Source: Neodontobutis hainanensis (lineage: Eukaryota; Chordata; Actinopteri; Gobiiformes; Odontobutidae). From it: DNA of 64,000 nucleotides. The position numbers were made by a program, and so were the translations under genes. The stretch spans positions 12,284,501 through 12,348,500 of the forward strand of contig JALDNG010000022.1 of assembly GCA_024349245.1 (NCBI GenBank). The letters are read 5' to 3'. This document shows, one piece after another, positions 42,201 to 54,000 of the stretch. How positions within the stretch are numbered: position 1 is the first letter of the stretch; every line of letters begins with the position of its first letter. Under the pieces are notes generated by a model that ran no database searches, was not told where the DNA came from, and saw only the letters and a program-made list of their open reading frames with translations.

Positions 42201-43195
42201 TGGAGAATTTACCAATAATGTTTCATATGTAGTATGCAAAGTTTATTAATGTCTGTGTCCCATAGGCAGAGATCAACAGTAACCGTATAAAGGCTCAGGG
42301 TTCAATGATGTCTGCAGTAGCATGTTCTTCTGTTCCCAAAATCACTGTGGTGATTGGTGGTTGCCATGGTGCTGACAGCTATGCTATGGTAAGGCTTTAG
42401 TACAATTGTTATTCCTCATAATAAAATATATATATTTTTCAGATTTTAACAACGTGGTATAGCTAGTACAAGTAAAAGCAATCAATTTTCAGACAGTGAA
42501 CCACTGAAGTAGAACCACAGTCAGATCTGCAGCTAAATGTGCAGTTAATTGACATTAATTGCATTAGTTTTTTCTGTGGTTGTGTCTCATCACATGGTTG
42601 AAATGGTTCACATAGCCATAGTTAATAAAACTGTATGTTTTTGGTGTGTTTTATTACTTAACATTTACATTATAAAACATCTTTATATATATATAGTAGG
42701 AGGAATTGAGAGACGAAATGTCTTCACCTTTGAAAACTAAGTCCAGATGCCTTTGCTTCAATCTTTTTTTTTTTCATTAATGTTTCTTGTTGTCTTGTGT
42801 GTGTTTAGTGTGGACGGGCCTTTGACCCCAATTTTCTGTTCCTGTGGCCAAATGCCAGAGTTTCCATCACAGCTCCAAGTTACTCTGGATCATTGTTTGC
42901 ACCTGATAACAAGGACAGTGAGAAACAAGAAGACTTTGAAAGAAGATTAAAAGAAGAGAGCTCAGCTTTTTTCTCCTCAGCCAGACTTTGGGACGATGGA
43001 GTTATTTTGCCTCAGGACACAAGGAAGGTAAAAGTTAGCTCTCTGTTCTCTTGCAACCTAGGTAAACTAATATATTGTTTAGAGTTTAATGCAACTCTAT
43101 GTCTACAGGTTGTTAGAGACTGCTTAGACATCATCAAACAACAGCAGTATCAGCTCTACACAGAAAAACTACATTCAACTGTTCTACGAATGTAA
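39220..43195 (+). CDS. MCCC2-like carboxyltransferase-fold protein with divergent C-terminal half, complete (570 aa)
   Basis: Related to the beta subunit of methylcrotonyl-CoA carboxylase (leucine breakdown, mitochondrial matrix). Exons: 39220-39239, 39967-40131, 40222-40418, 40653-40831, 40908-40988, 41208-41386, 41491-41704, 41776-41867, 42001-42157, 42266-42388, 42809-43027, 43109-43195; sum 1,713 nt, all GT-AG. The start MHRCIVSLAGLLQLCPVR looks like a mitochondrial presequence; a shorter start at 40,004 is possible. The acyl-CoA half is well kept: VDSGGAFLP (177-185), GSCTAGGAY (220-228), GTIFLGGPPLVKAATGEE. The biotin half is changed: the family's GFMVG loop reads VPTAAP (417-422), GGSYGAGNYGM reads GGCHGADSYAM (459-469), and VMGGEQAA reads ITAPSYSG (489-496) with a deletion after it. 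The C-terminal GLSxSAAxN helix is replaced by a Lys/Gln-rich tail. It is intact, so not a decayed pseudogene. The function is unknown; ordinary MCC activity looks unlikely. Confidence 0.85.
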
Positions 43196-43364
43196 ACATC
43201 TTTGCCTTGTGCTCTTGCCAAGGCAGAGATATTATATGCACACTTTCTGGTTTGCAATATTGAAATTTGTTTTTTGGACCAAGCAACCAAGAGTAACATT
43301 GAAAATTTATCAGATTTAGCTTGCCTTGTTATTTGCTAAAAATAACTGAACGATTACATTATCA

Positions 43365-43582
43365 TTTATTCATTTAGCTGACGCTTTTATCCAAAGCGAC
43401 TTGCATAGTTCTACAGTAATTACCAGTGTTACAGCCACTGGAGGCAAGGTGGGTTAAGTGTCTTGCCCAAGTACACAACAACAGTATGAATTGTGGGAAG
43501 AGTGAGAACCGCCTACCTTCAGGTTGAAGGACGACCGCTCTACCCACTGAGCTACTGCCGCCCTACTGAGCTACTGCCGCCC
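43365..43582 (-). repeat. tRNA-derived SINE copy with duplicated 19-bp head end
   Basis: On the minus strand a GGGCGGCAGTAGCTCAG head begins a tRNA-like region with an A box (43,537-43,554) and a degenerate B box (about 43,500-43,510), followed by the central core TTGGGCAAGACACTTAACCC-like sequence. The first 19 bp of the head are duplicated in tandem (43,545-43,563 and 43,564-43,582). The other end differs from the two sister copies, reading TTTAGCTGACGCTTTTATCC on the plus strand, a common fish-repeat motif. Confidence 0.75.
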
Positions 43583-43681
43583 TCGATCTGAACGATCTGA
43601 ATTATCTCTCAAAACAGATTGCAAAACCTTTTTATTAGAACTTCAGATAGTGTTTTGTCCAAGCCCTCCCTTCAACAAACT

Positions 43682-43919
43682 AATAAAGACGTTTTTATCA
43701 TGTTGAATTATGTGTCCCACAATAGACTTATTTTGAGATTGTGAAAATTATTGATGTGTTAACAAGAGCCTCTTCGTGAATAACAGATCTGTTCAAATAC
43801 TACTTATTTTACTGTTATCAATCAAATGCACATATCTGGCATGTAAATGAACAAATTGTAAATACATACTGTATTTAATAAACAATTCAGTCTTGGTCTT
43901 TAATTAAACTGTATTTATT
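43682..43919. terminator. Converging poly(A) signals of the MCCC2-like gene and rpe65
   Basis: Plus-strand AATAAA at 43,682-43,687 and 43,877-43,882 would end the MCCC2-like transcript. A minus-strand AATAAA at 43,914-43,919 would end rpe65 about 410 nt past its stop codon. If the distal plus signal is used, the two transcripts nearly touch or overlap. Confidence 0.5.
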
Positions 43920-44330
43920 TGCTACTTTGGAAACACTCAACATGAGCTCTTCTTTAGATTTGAGCCTAAAGTAAAGTGAACAAATTAATAAAATAGTCAG
44001 ATGACCCAACAAATCAAAATGTGAATTTTAAATAATATTTATAACCAATAGTTTAATGTTTTTTTTTTCTAGCCTTATGCTATTAGTTTTGATACAGCCA
44101 TTAGAGTCAGCTGTATTAGATCTCATAAGATAACGGCAATACATTGTTTAAATCCTCAAAGTGATGTGGTCAGCATGTAGAGTCTATGGTCACAATGCAC
44201 TTTGAGCAATAGAGCAATGGGTCATCATTGGGTTATGAGCTCCATGATTGAGCAACACCTTTAAACCGAATTTGCATCTTGGTTCCAGTTACAGAATGAT
44301 AGGTTCACTTGGTTACACTGAACGTGAGAT

Positions 44331-47300
44331 TCAGGGTTTGTACATGCCGTGAAACGTTACAGGGATCATAGTGTCCACTTCTGCCCTGGCCACTTCTGTC
44401 AGGTCTGTGGCATTTAGGACCAGTAATGATCCCGGTCTCTCAGCCCCTGGTTTGACAACAATGCTGAGCAGCACACCTGTGATGCACACACAGGACAGTT
44501 GTCAGATAAAACTTGAAGTACAAGCCACCACTTTCAACATACTTCTATTTTGATATATATTTGTGTTTATTACGGTAGATCTGTACATAACACATCTCTG
44601 AGCACCCACAAAAGATTAATTATCTGCTCTTAAGATATGTATTTATCCTTAATTTACCCTATTTAAAGGCAAACCATATCTGTTCACTTATTGCTACACA
44701 TTTTTTTTTAAATAAAGGGCCTAATAATGTTTTTCTTTAAGTTAATGTTGATGATGTGCATCTTACCATCATCCTCCTCTGTAGCCCCAGGTGTTGCCAC
44801 AAACAGTGGCTCTGAAGGGTAACAGTCCTCCTCCTGCCACACCAACGTTTCTTTGGTCTGGACATTCATCTTAACAATCTGTAAACACACGTAACATGAT
44901 CCTCTATGTATCTCCACTCAATGAATTCCCTTCTGTGAGAGAAAAAAGAGGTTGTACCTTGTCGGGGATGAAGTGGTTGAGTCCCAAGCCATAGGTAAAT
45001 GAATACTTCTTTCCTCTGCATAGAGAGTAATTTATTTGTGGAAATTCAAAGGCTGCGAAGAGGTAACCAGAACTGAGATTTATACACAAACAAGATCCTG
45101 CAATAAATCAGTAATTTTTTGAGGTATTTGTCTGACCCTGTCTAGGTCCTGAGAACAGGACTTCAGGTTCAAGCCAGATGGTCCCATCTCTGTGCAGAAC
45201 AGCTGTTGCTGTTGTGTACGGCAGTGACACCAGGTTCTTTCCCTGTTCCTCCTGCACAGACCACACAGTATGTAATTGGGTTCAAATTCTTCTTTTTTGC
45301 GTATATTTACTTTATTATTTATTTTTACATTTGTTTTAGTTGTTAAAACATCTTTTGGAAATGTCTCAATCACTTTATATTAGTGTCAGCATCACTATAG
45401 ATATATGCTGCTGACAAAGCACCTACTGTACAACCTAATAATCAGATATTGTTGTGTTCTCACGCAATATATATCCAGTGGCAGAACGTAACGTCTAGCT
45501 TCTGGCTGAGGAGCTCTCATTGCTGCTTTCTTCACCTCCTCCCAGTCTTCCCTCAGGTTGGCCAAGTATAGATAGTTATACACAAAGTCATGTCTTTGGA
45601 TAAAGAGAAAGTGTTTTGTTCAAAGATTTATTGAGGCTGAAATCAGTCCATACATGATTATTTAGATGTCACTGATTCCATATTGTGACAGAAAAGACAA
45701 CTGGGCATGCACAAGTAAGTCTACAACATGACTCTTCAGGATTCAAATTAAAAGTGGGCCGGGTTGTTTTCAGATTTTTGTTATCACTTCATTAAACTCC
45801 TAAAATTAAAATGTATGGCCAATATGTTACTATTTTACTTACTCAATGTAACAGAAGCTAGGCTGAAAGTCCAACGAGCCAATTCACAGTAATAAGGAAA
45901 AATTTGGCTTTGAAATTTAAAACATAACTTTTTATACAAACAAACAAACAAACAATACACACAAAAAATGTCTAGACGGAGATGACCACTTACCCTTTCC
46001 ATGTGCAGAGGTCCACTACAATAAATCCCTGGTCCTCATATGCGTTAATTTGGTGAAAAATATTGAAAGCTGACGTGCGAAACTTGTGGCTGCTCAGATA
46101 ACCTGCTGGGTCTCTAGCAGCCAGATGAAACCAGGTCTACGGCACAAAAATACAAAAGCATAACAGATCTTCTTTTTCTTTTTTCAGTTTTGAGTAGACT
46201 AGACACACACTCATACCCTACTTACACCCATGTTCTCGTTGGACTCAAAGCAGTCCATGTAGGTGGACCCTCTAATGCTCCAAGCCGATAGGAACTTCAG
46301 CAAGTTGATCTTCACCGGTTGCTCGACAAACACAAAATAGTTGTCTGTCATACTAAAACTACAGAGACAATCCATGCAGATACACTTAGTTACTTTAAGG
46401 TTGCAACACAAACGAGGAGATGCTTATAGTTTACATTATATTAACAAAATGTGATTGTTAATTACCGAGATTACCTACTCGGTTTACAGTATATATAGAG
46501 TGTAAGCAGCCAGACTAAGTACCTGTGGACGTAGGAGGGCTTTAACCTCTCACTGCTCGGTAGCTGAACCACCACCTGGGATTTCTCAATGGGGTCTGAC
46601 TCATCTGGAAATACAAGTACCAAACAAAAGCTAAACATTTAACTAATAGTTTCTGCTTTCTATACTTTATTTTCCCGTCTACTTTAATTGACTCACAAAA
46701 CCTTCTCCACTTTCTGTATTGTATGGTTTTGTTTAGTGCTCTGACCTTTTTGAGCTGCTGGGATTTTCACAATATTGTAAGCCAGACTCATGTTCTTGCC
46801 AAAGCAGTTGCCGATGTTGTAGAGAGTACCGTCTGCATCAATGTGAGGATGGGCGCTCACTCCATTCACAGACACATATTTACACAAGTCCACCTGACGC
46901 ACAGCAAAAACCAGTGACAAAGTGTACTTCATATACAGTATTTCCTCTGACAACACTGAACCTTTTACCTTCTTTAAAGTCTCAAGTGAATTAGGGTCAA
47001 CTTTTGTAATGAAGTTTGTCTCCGTGACAGCGTAGAAGTCTTCACCGACTGGATAGATGTTCACCAGACAGTTGTCAGTCACCTCAACGCCTTTGAAGTA
47101 GGTAAAGAATCTGCAATGGGAAAAAAAAATGAAAAGGCTAATTATTAGGATTCTATATAATGTAAATAATTTGACCATACTTTCAGAAATAAAAGGTCTT
47201 TGACTTGTTTCATATATGGATTGATAACAGATTAATAAATGGTAAATGGTAAATGGCATGCATTTATATAGCGCTTTCCTGCACCCTTCTCAGGCACCCA

Positions 47301-49344
47301 AAGCGCTTTACATCGTGCTTCCACTCACCCCATTCACACACATTCACTCCTGGGGCAGACAGAGAGGGGGGCTGCCATACACACGGCGCTCAACCTTCTC
47401 CTACCACCACCAAACACACCTCAACAGTCACACACATTCATACACCAGTGCTACGGACACTGGAGGCAACGTGGGTTAAGTGTCTTGCCCAAGGACACAA
47501 CGACAGTATGAACTGTGGGGAGAGCGGGAATCGAACCTACTACCTTCCGGTTGAAGGACGGCCGCTCTACCACTGAGCCACTGCCGCCCTAAATGGGTTT
47601 AATTAAAAAAGTTCTTTGTCTTTAAGGATCTCCAGCTTCTTCTGATTGGTCGTATGGTCCACTTTGTTGTGAATAGCTAATTGCTGCAAAGAAATGTGGC
47701 CAAGTCTTGTTTTTGCTAGACTTTAATCCCCAGTAATAGGACACTAGCCTAAAGAGCCAGTGAGTTGGGGTTTTGCAAACAAAAAACAGCATCTTTCTAA
47801 AGAACAGAAACAAAACATGTGACCCTACTTATAAACAAATTAGTAATTTACTATTAGTAATTGGCTTTTTTTTTCATCACTATTTTATTCTAATTTAACA
47901 AATGAATGTATTAATAATAGCCTAGACAAATATGGTCAGAGTGAAAGTGTTTGAAGAGTCAAACCTGGAGAAAATATTTTTGCAAGGGTCGGGATAAGCA
48001 GCTGTGCCAAACTCAGTGATGACCACTCGCTTCTCTGTCATTGCCCGAACATATGCATCAGTCTTCATAAACCTAGCAGATAACACATGAAAAATGTTAA
48101 AAACAGCTCAGTACAGTATATAAACAATGGCTGGTGAAACAAACATTATTATCACCTTACCATGGCACCCAAAGAGCAAGAGCAACATGAGCAGTATGCA
48201 AAAACACATACAGAACAACCACAGCTTTCTAACAGCCACGCCTGTAAATAGTGTAAAAATCTTGTCTTGTTCTTTTGGAGCCTTTCTTGTGTCTCATATC
48301 GTGTGATTTATGTTTTGGCACACCTTTACCTGGTATTGAAAGCCTCACATAAAATGTCTTACCAACCAAAAATGATTTAAGTGGAGTCTAAACTATAAAT
48401 GGGGGACTTAAACAATAGTCATAATGTTACATTTTAGAATCCTAAAAACCTCAAAAGTATAAATTATTTGATTCTTGTAACTGAAAGATTGTTTTGTGTG
48501 TTTTGTAGTAGTAGAAGCTTACTTCCTGTAGTAGGTCACCTGACCATTCTTCATGTCAAACTTGTGCATCATGGCTTGTCCATCAAACAAATGGTAGAAA
48601 GGTTCACTCCCAATCTCGAAAAGACCTGGGCCCATCCTGAGAAGACTGCCCCCCAGCCATGACGGGATTGTGCCTGAAACCCACACACACATTAGTTTAC
48701 TAAAAAAAACACTAGAAAAAGTTAAGGTTTTTAGACAAACCTCAAGACCTTAACTTAAAATGTTACAGTTTAAATAATAAGATCAACATTTTACTTTTGT
48801 TTGACATTGATTTGTTTTTGTTTTTTTTATCTACCAGTGATCTTTGCAGGTATGGGTTCACTGAGCTCCTCCACAGTCTCAAAGATCTTCTTGTAGCCTG
48901 CTGCAGGATGCTCCACACTTCAGGGAGAACAAACCAGAATTCAGTATGACTTTGGTGATTTGTTCTGGGTTGAGCACGGGTTTTGTTCCAGTTTTTTTCC
49001 ATTTTGTCTTGGTAGTCCTGCAGTAGTGCCACTTTATGGTTAAATTTAGTCTAACTGAAGACTTTTAAACTGATGACGTGATTGCTGCCCCTTCCCAAAA
49101 AAATGCGTCATTGAGAGCAGAGCAGCTTTATCTATTTTGTGGTCATTCTGTGAAGAAAGCCTTTCAGTTTGGGCTATTTCAATACATAAGCAGAGTTCTT
49201 TCAGATTGACAGACATTTCTACCTCTTGCAATACCTAAAAGATCACAAAACATTTTATGCAAATAATTCCCATTATTTTTGTTTCTTTATCAGAAGAATA
49301 AGAATATAAGAAAACTGAAGAATGTTTACTCACCGACTGACCAT
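44331..49344 (-). CDS. rpe65: RPE65-family retinoid isomerohydrolase, complete (532 aa)
   Basis: RPE65 is the Fe(II) enzyme of the visual cycle that turns all-trans-retinyl ester into 11-cis-retinol on ER membranes. Coding exons in transcript order: 49334-49344, 48835-48917, 48523-48673, 47965-48072, 46969-47110, 46746-46893, 46523-46604, 46226-46358, 45994-46136, 45464-45593, 45137-45251, 44958-45052, 44767-44878, 44331-44476; sum 1,599 nt. It starts MVSRVEHPAAGYKK and ends TFHGMYKP. The four iron-binding histidines are present: H180 (SAHPH), H241 (YVHS), H314 (IFHQ, equal to H313 of mammals after a one-residue insertion) and H527. The membrane-anchoring Cys112 sits in PDPCKNIF. Teleosts keep several rpe65 copies, one reported as a 13-cis-forming enzyme; I cannot tell which copy this is. 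BCO1/BCO2 are excluded by overall similarity. depdc1a follows upstream, as next to human RPE65. Confidence 0.95.
47237..47590 (-). repeat. Full-length tRNA-derived SINE in rpe65 intron 4
   Basis: Read on the minus strand it begins GGGCGGCAG and has an RNA polymerase III A box TGGCTCAGTGGTAGAGC (47,564-47,580) and B box GGTTCGATTCC (47,527-47,537), both canonical. A conserved core (CCTTGGGCAAGACACTTAACC) and a 3' tail GTAAAGCGCTTTGGGTGCC ... AGCGCTATATAAATGC follow. It ends in three copies of CATTTAC/CATTTA, a typical simple-repeat tail. About 354 bp. It is inserted in the intron between rpe65 exons 4 and 5. Confidence 0.85.
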
Positions 49345-49716
49345 GCTGAGCTGCTGGATAATGACTGGATAAAAAACACTGATTTCCTGCTGTGGGATGG
49401 AAAGAAGTGCCCTCCCCTCACATTCTCCTCCCCCATTTCCATCCTTCTCTAGTTTCGTGCCCCTCTTCCAACACTCCTCCTGCTGCCACCAAAGCCAAAC
49501 AAGCCAGCTTTGTCTGTGTTCTCATTCAGCCGTCTGACCCTATGCTCCTTTGCCAACACATTTCCAAGCTCTGCAACAGAATCATACGCTTAACACAAAT
49601 GCACCAATGTTTCGGGTCAAACTGTCAGCTTTTTGACATACTGTCTTGTTGCTTTTTTGTTACTCCAGCTTTGATTAGTTCCAGATAGTTTGGGGAAAAG
49701 TATGTTAGCTGGTTAG

Positions 49717-49760
<44 letters not shown>

Positions 49761-51077
49761 ACCAGAAAAAAAAACTAACCAAGGGAAACAGAATGATTAA
49801 CTAGAAGTATCTTTTGTCCTCTGTCATTATGATTATTGAACAGATGAAGCATGTAGGACATTTATAATGAATGATTTTCATTACATTTCTTGTTATAAAT
49901 TATAGACAGAAGCAGTTTGGCGGTCTTGATTAAAAGAACGTTAACACATTCTGGTGTATTCTACAACCTAAAATGTTATGTTCAGGTGACAATTGCTTGA
50001 GATATTCAGGTGCATAATTTAGTTTGAACTTTGATACCTTATATTCACATTTAATTGTGTACATTTAGCAATATATAAAACACAAACAAATACTATATAT
50101 ATATATTACAAAACAGATTTATTTCCCAATGTTTGTGCATAGTAAACAATCCAAGTTTAGTTTCCTGAAAAAAACTGATATCTGTAACAAAATCATCTTT
50201 AAACAAGGACACATAATTCAAATGTGTCCTTGTGTCAAATAATTGAATATAAATTTCATCATGTGCCAATAACAGAATACAAACTATTCAAGTACCAAAT
50301 GCACATTATGAATTCGACTGTATTTAGGTCGATACTGTTTCACAGAGTTTAAAAATCCTTGATAAATCTTGAACAGTCTAGATCAGGAGGGTAAAACCTT
50401 AAAATCAACAATTTACCATTAAATTAGATATAAATAAAAATTCTTCAGATTGACACAAGCTAACTGGTCACTCACCCTAATGTCTAAACTGAGTGCAAAA
50501 CAACTTACACAAAATAGTCCATTTGTATTATACAGTTGAAAAGAGATCCTACATCTACAAGAAAACCTACAACAGGACTGTAATGTTTAAAAGTTAAAGC
50601 AAAAACAAAAGAGGGAAAAAAACATCTAAAGGGCAAGACAGAATAAACTACATACATGTATAATATTCGGAATCATAAAAACTAAAATAAAAAAAAAAAC
50701 AAACAAACCAAAACTAGCATCTATAAAACTAAAATGGTAGAAAGGCTTAAATAGTCAGAAAATACTAAAACTGCTCCCAATGTTATTTTATAAATAAAAA
50801 GTCAGTGATAGAATTGCATATATCTCCCAAAATACTCTCTCTCCAAGTCAGATTAAATGTGACTGAAGGATAGGAATATATAACTGATATAACTGATGTA
50901 TATAAAAACCCTGGTTTAACATTTAAGAGAAATAGTAAAACGTGTGGCTTTTAGTCCACTGCCTTCAACACACCATAATAGAGGCTTCTACAATGGTGTA
51001 ACTAGCACATAAAAACTAGAGCACAACCAGGAACATTTCCTTCTCCACCGCAGTTTTGTACAATGATAACACTGGGT
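49345..51077 (-). other. rpe65 5' flank and depdc1a 3' UTR
   Basis: The part next to 49,345 holds the rpe65 5' UTR and promoter, with no clear TATA box. The part next to 51,077 is the depdc1a 3' UTR; a minus-strand AATAAA at 50,118-50,123 would give a UTR of about 960 nt. Very AT-rich between; no open frame of interest. Confidence 0.55.
49719..49759. repeat. (GT)20 microsatellite
   Basis: Pure GT run, about 41 bp, some 375 bp upstream of the rpe65 start codon. Confidence 0.95.
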
Positions 51078-54000
51078 TTAGTTCCTGATATTAAAAGCTT
51101 TGGTTTTCTTGATGTTGAGGAGAGGAGGTTTAATCTTTGGCTTGCCGTCTCGGTCAGAGGTTGGGAAGCGCCGACTGTAGATGTCTGGGTATTGCGTCCG
51201 AAACTGTAACAAAAACAACATTGTGTTTAGTTAAAATGATGTTTTCAATAGTGTATGATCATGTCAAAATAACAAATTGCAGTTAAATAAATAAATAATA
51301 ATAAAAAAAAAAACAACAGATAATTAAAGCTTCATTACTTCCTGTTTATTCAACTGCCCATAGCAGTTACATACTATGGGAAAGGCTCTGCTTCCTTATT
51401 TAAACAATGCAAACTCAGAATCTGACCAATCTCATATCATACACGCGCCTGCAGGGTTGTTGTAGGTGTTCTCAGGTAGGAAGTGAGGGGTTGTACTGCC
51501 ACCTATAATGTCACTACCAGGTGCATGACAAATATTACCTGTTTAAGTTTTTTGCGCCTGTCCTTCTCATTTATCTTTTGGTTTGTCAGCAGTATGTCCA
51601 GTAACTCTTCCATAGCCTGTTGTGACGATTCCACCTTCTGCTGTTCAAACTCAGCGCCGCTTATCTGACGGCAAAAGGCATAAATGGGCAGTGGAGCACA
51701 AATCTCATCTTCACCTCCAACATTAGTGGCAGTGCCAATTGGGACCTGGGATCAGAAGAATACACAATAAATTAACTTTTAGACCAACTAAAAGAAATAA
51801 AATTAGTGCTTATGATATTCAACATATAAGATGGAGGGGTAATTCAAAAATAAAACTTTCACTGTACCTGTACTGTACGAAGATATTGTATATGGTCTCC
51901 AATAGCACTAAGCAAGTACTCTGGGACAGAAAGGATGCTCTGCTGATGGTCCATGAAAAATGACACAAGTCTGGTAGCCAGGAGCTCATCTAAATCACAC
52001 TCTACTGCGCTGCCAAGGACACACGCTGAGAAAGTGTGGACCATCTAGAAGAATTAGAAAGTGATTATAAACAGTGAAACCAATACAATTTTGTAAACAG
52101 CCTCAGTCTTCTTATTTTTCCTCACCAGTGTGCGGGTGCCTATGGCCGGGTGAAGCCGGGGCATGTCCACATTCTGGCTGATGCGTGACATCATTCTCAT
52201 GAGGAGCTGAAGCTTCCTGCGGGATGTGGGGGGAAGTAGGAGGGTGCACAGCTGCAGGGCTTCGATGGCTACACGTTCACACTGAGGCTGCAAAAGGCCT
52301 GCATGCACACGGTCAGAGAAGGTGAGGAGACATGACTCGCATATAAAAAGGAGAAAAATGCAATGTTAGTCACTCTGCTTGCCACATTCATCCATAACTT
52401 GTATTTACAATGATGAGTATGGATGAATGGATTGATGACACCGGGTTGCTTGGAGCCGGTTTAGGTTTAGATCCAGTTAAGTTTAGGTTTAGTTTGAGCA
52501 AACTCTGAGTTTTCTTGATCCAGAAGGGGGTTTGGCTTTGAGTAAGTTTGAGGCTATAATAACCACAAAAAATCTGTTTTAATGTTTTAATTATCTGTTT
52601 AAAAATTGTTTTTATTTATTTTTTTTTCCACACCAATGTTTTATAAAGAATGGGTCAATGATTTTTGAGTCATATTACATTTTTTTTTATTATTTGTGAG
52701 AAACATGCGTAACGAGGCCATGATTTTTTAGGATAGTCTTATAACTTGCACATAAAATACTTTTCTCCTGTTTTTAACTATTGTTCACTGCACAGACACA
52801 CCTAGGAATCATTGGTTAAGGGTTTAAACTCGATTTGAGAGAAAGTTGATAACCAGTGATGTATAACCAATTATCCCAAAGTTACCTGGTTTAACAACTC
52901 TGAGTTTGTTCAAATGGCTTCAAGTAACAGCCCACAGGTGTATTAGGGTTATTATGAGACAAATAAACCTGTGTTTTTTTTATGTTTGGCCTAAATGATG
53001 GGCTAACATACAAAATTGCAGTCTATATATTACCAGATTTTCATTTATGCAATGAGCAAATTAACTTAAAATGAAGTTTGTAGTTTTTGAGATTTGAGGT
53101 TTTTGTAGCCCGTCTGTGAGCATTTGAGTCATGATATTGATAAAGAAACCTACAAGCACCACTGGTTAGATGTTAGATGATGTTAGTGTGATTAGACAAA
53201 CTCCAGCACAAACATACAGGTAAAGGAAGGGTCTTACTGTTCTCAGGTTTGGGTTGGGGGGGCTGTGAGAGGCTGGTGGGCACACAGAGAGGCCGTTTGA
53301 ACAGTGACAGAGGGCGTGGAGGCTTGGACACATCCAAAGTGCTGAGGCAGCGGCGGGTAGCAGCAGAGGCTCGAAGGGACTGCAGATTGGAAGTACTGGA
53401 GGCAGGTTGGGGTCCTGTAGCAGCAGAGGGCCCATGTGCTTTGGCAAAAGCAGAAGAGGCGAAGGTGTGATAGGAAGGATAGAAGGAGGCTGCTGGAGTG
53501 TTCACATTAAGACAGCTGGCTGCTCGTATTGGACACCTGCTCTCTTTAACTTCCTCTTCGCCAGTTTCTACAACAATATCTAAACAACTTCCCACACTGC
53601 GAGGCCTCAGGGGGTGCATTCTCTGAGCTGCTGTCAGTCCTTTCAACGAAACTAAAGACAGAATCTTTCTAGACGCTTCAGTGGTAATTTCAGAGGTATC
53701 AGGCGTAGTGCTGCATGTAGTAGCTGCATACGAGTCTGAATAACTACTGGGTGTTGATAAAGAAGAACTTTCATTTTTATTATTTGAGACACACGATTCC
53801 AGGTTCTCAGTGGATTGAAAAAGTTTTTTCTGGTTCATAGAGTCATCTAAAATAGTCTCCAAGGAGGAACTTCGAGTTCTGGGCCTTAAACCAGAACCAG
53901 CTGTGCTCAAGTTTATGCAGCTTCCACCTAACTGATCATCACCTGAACTCCCAGGAAAACCTTTAAGAGCTGATAGTCGGGTCTGCAGCTTCATTCCAAT

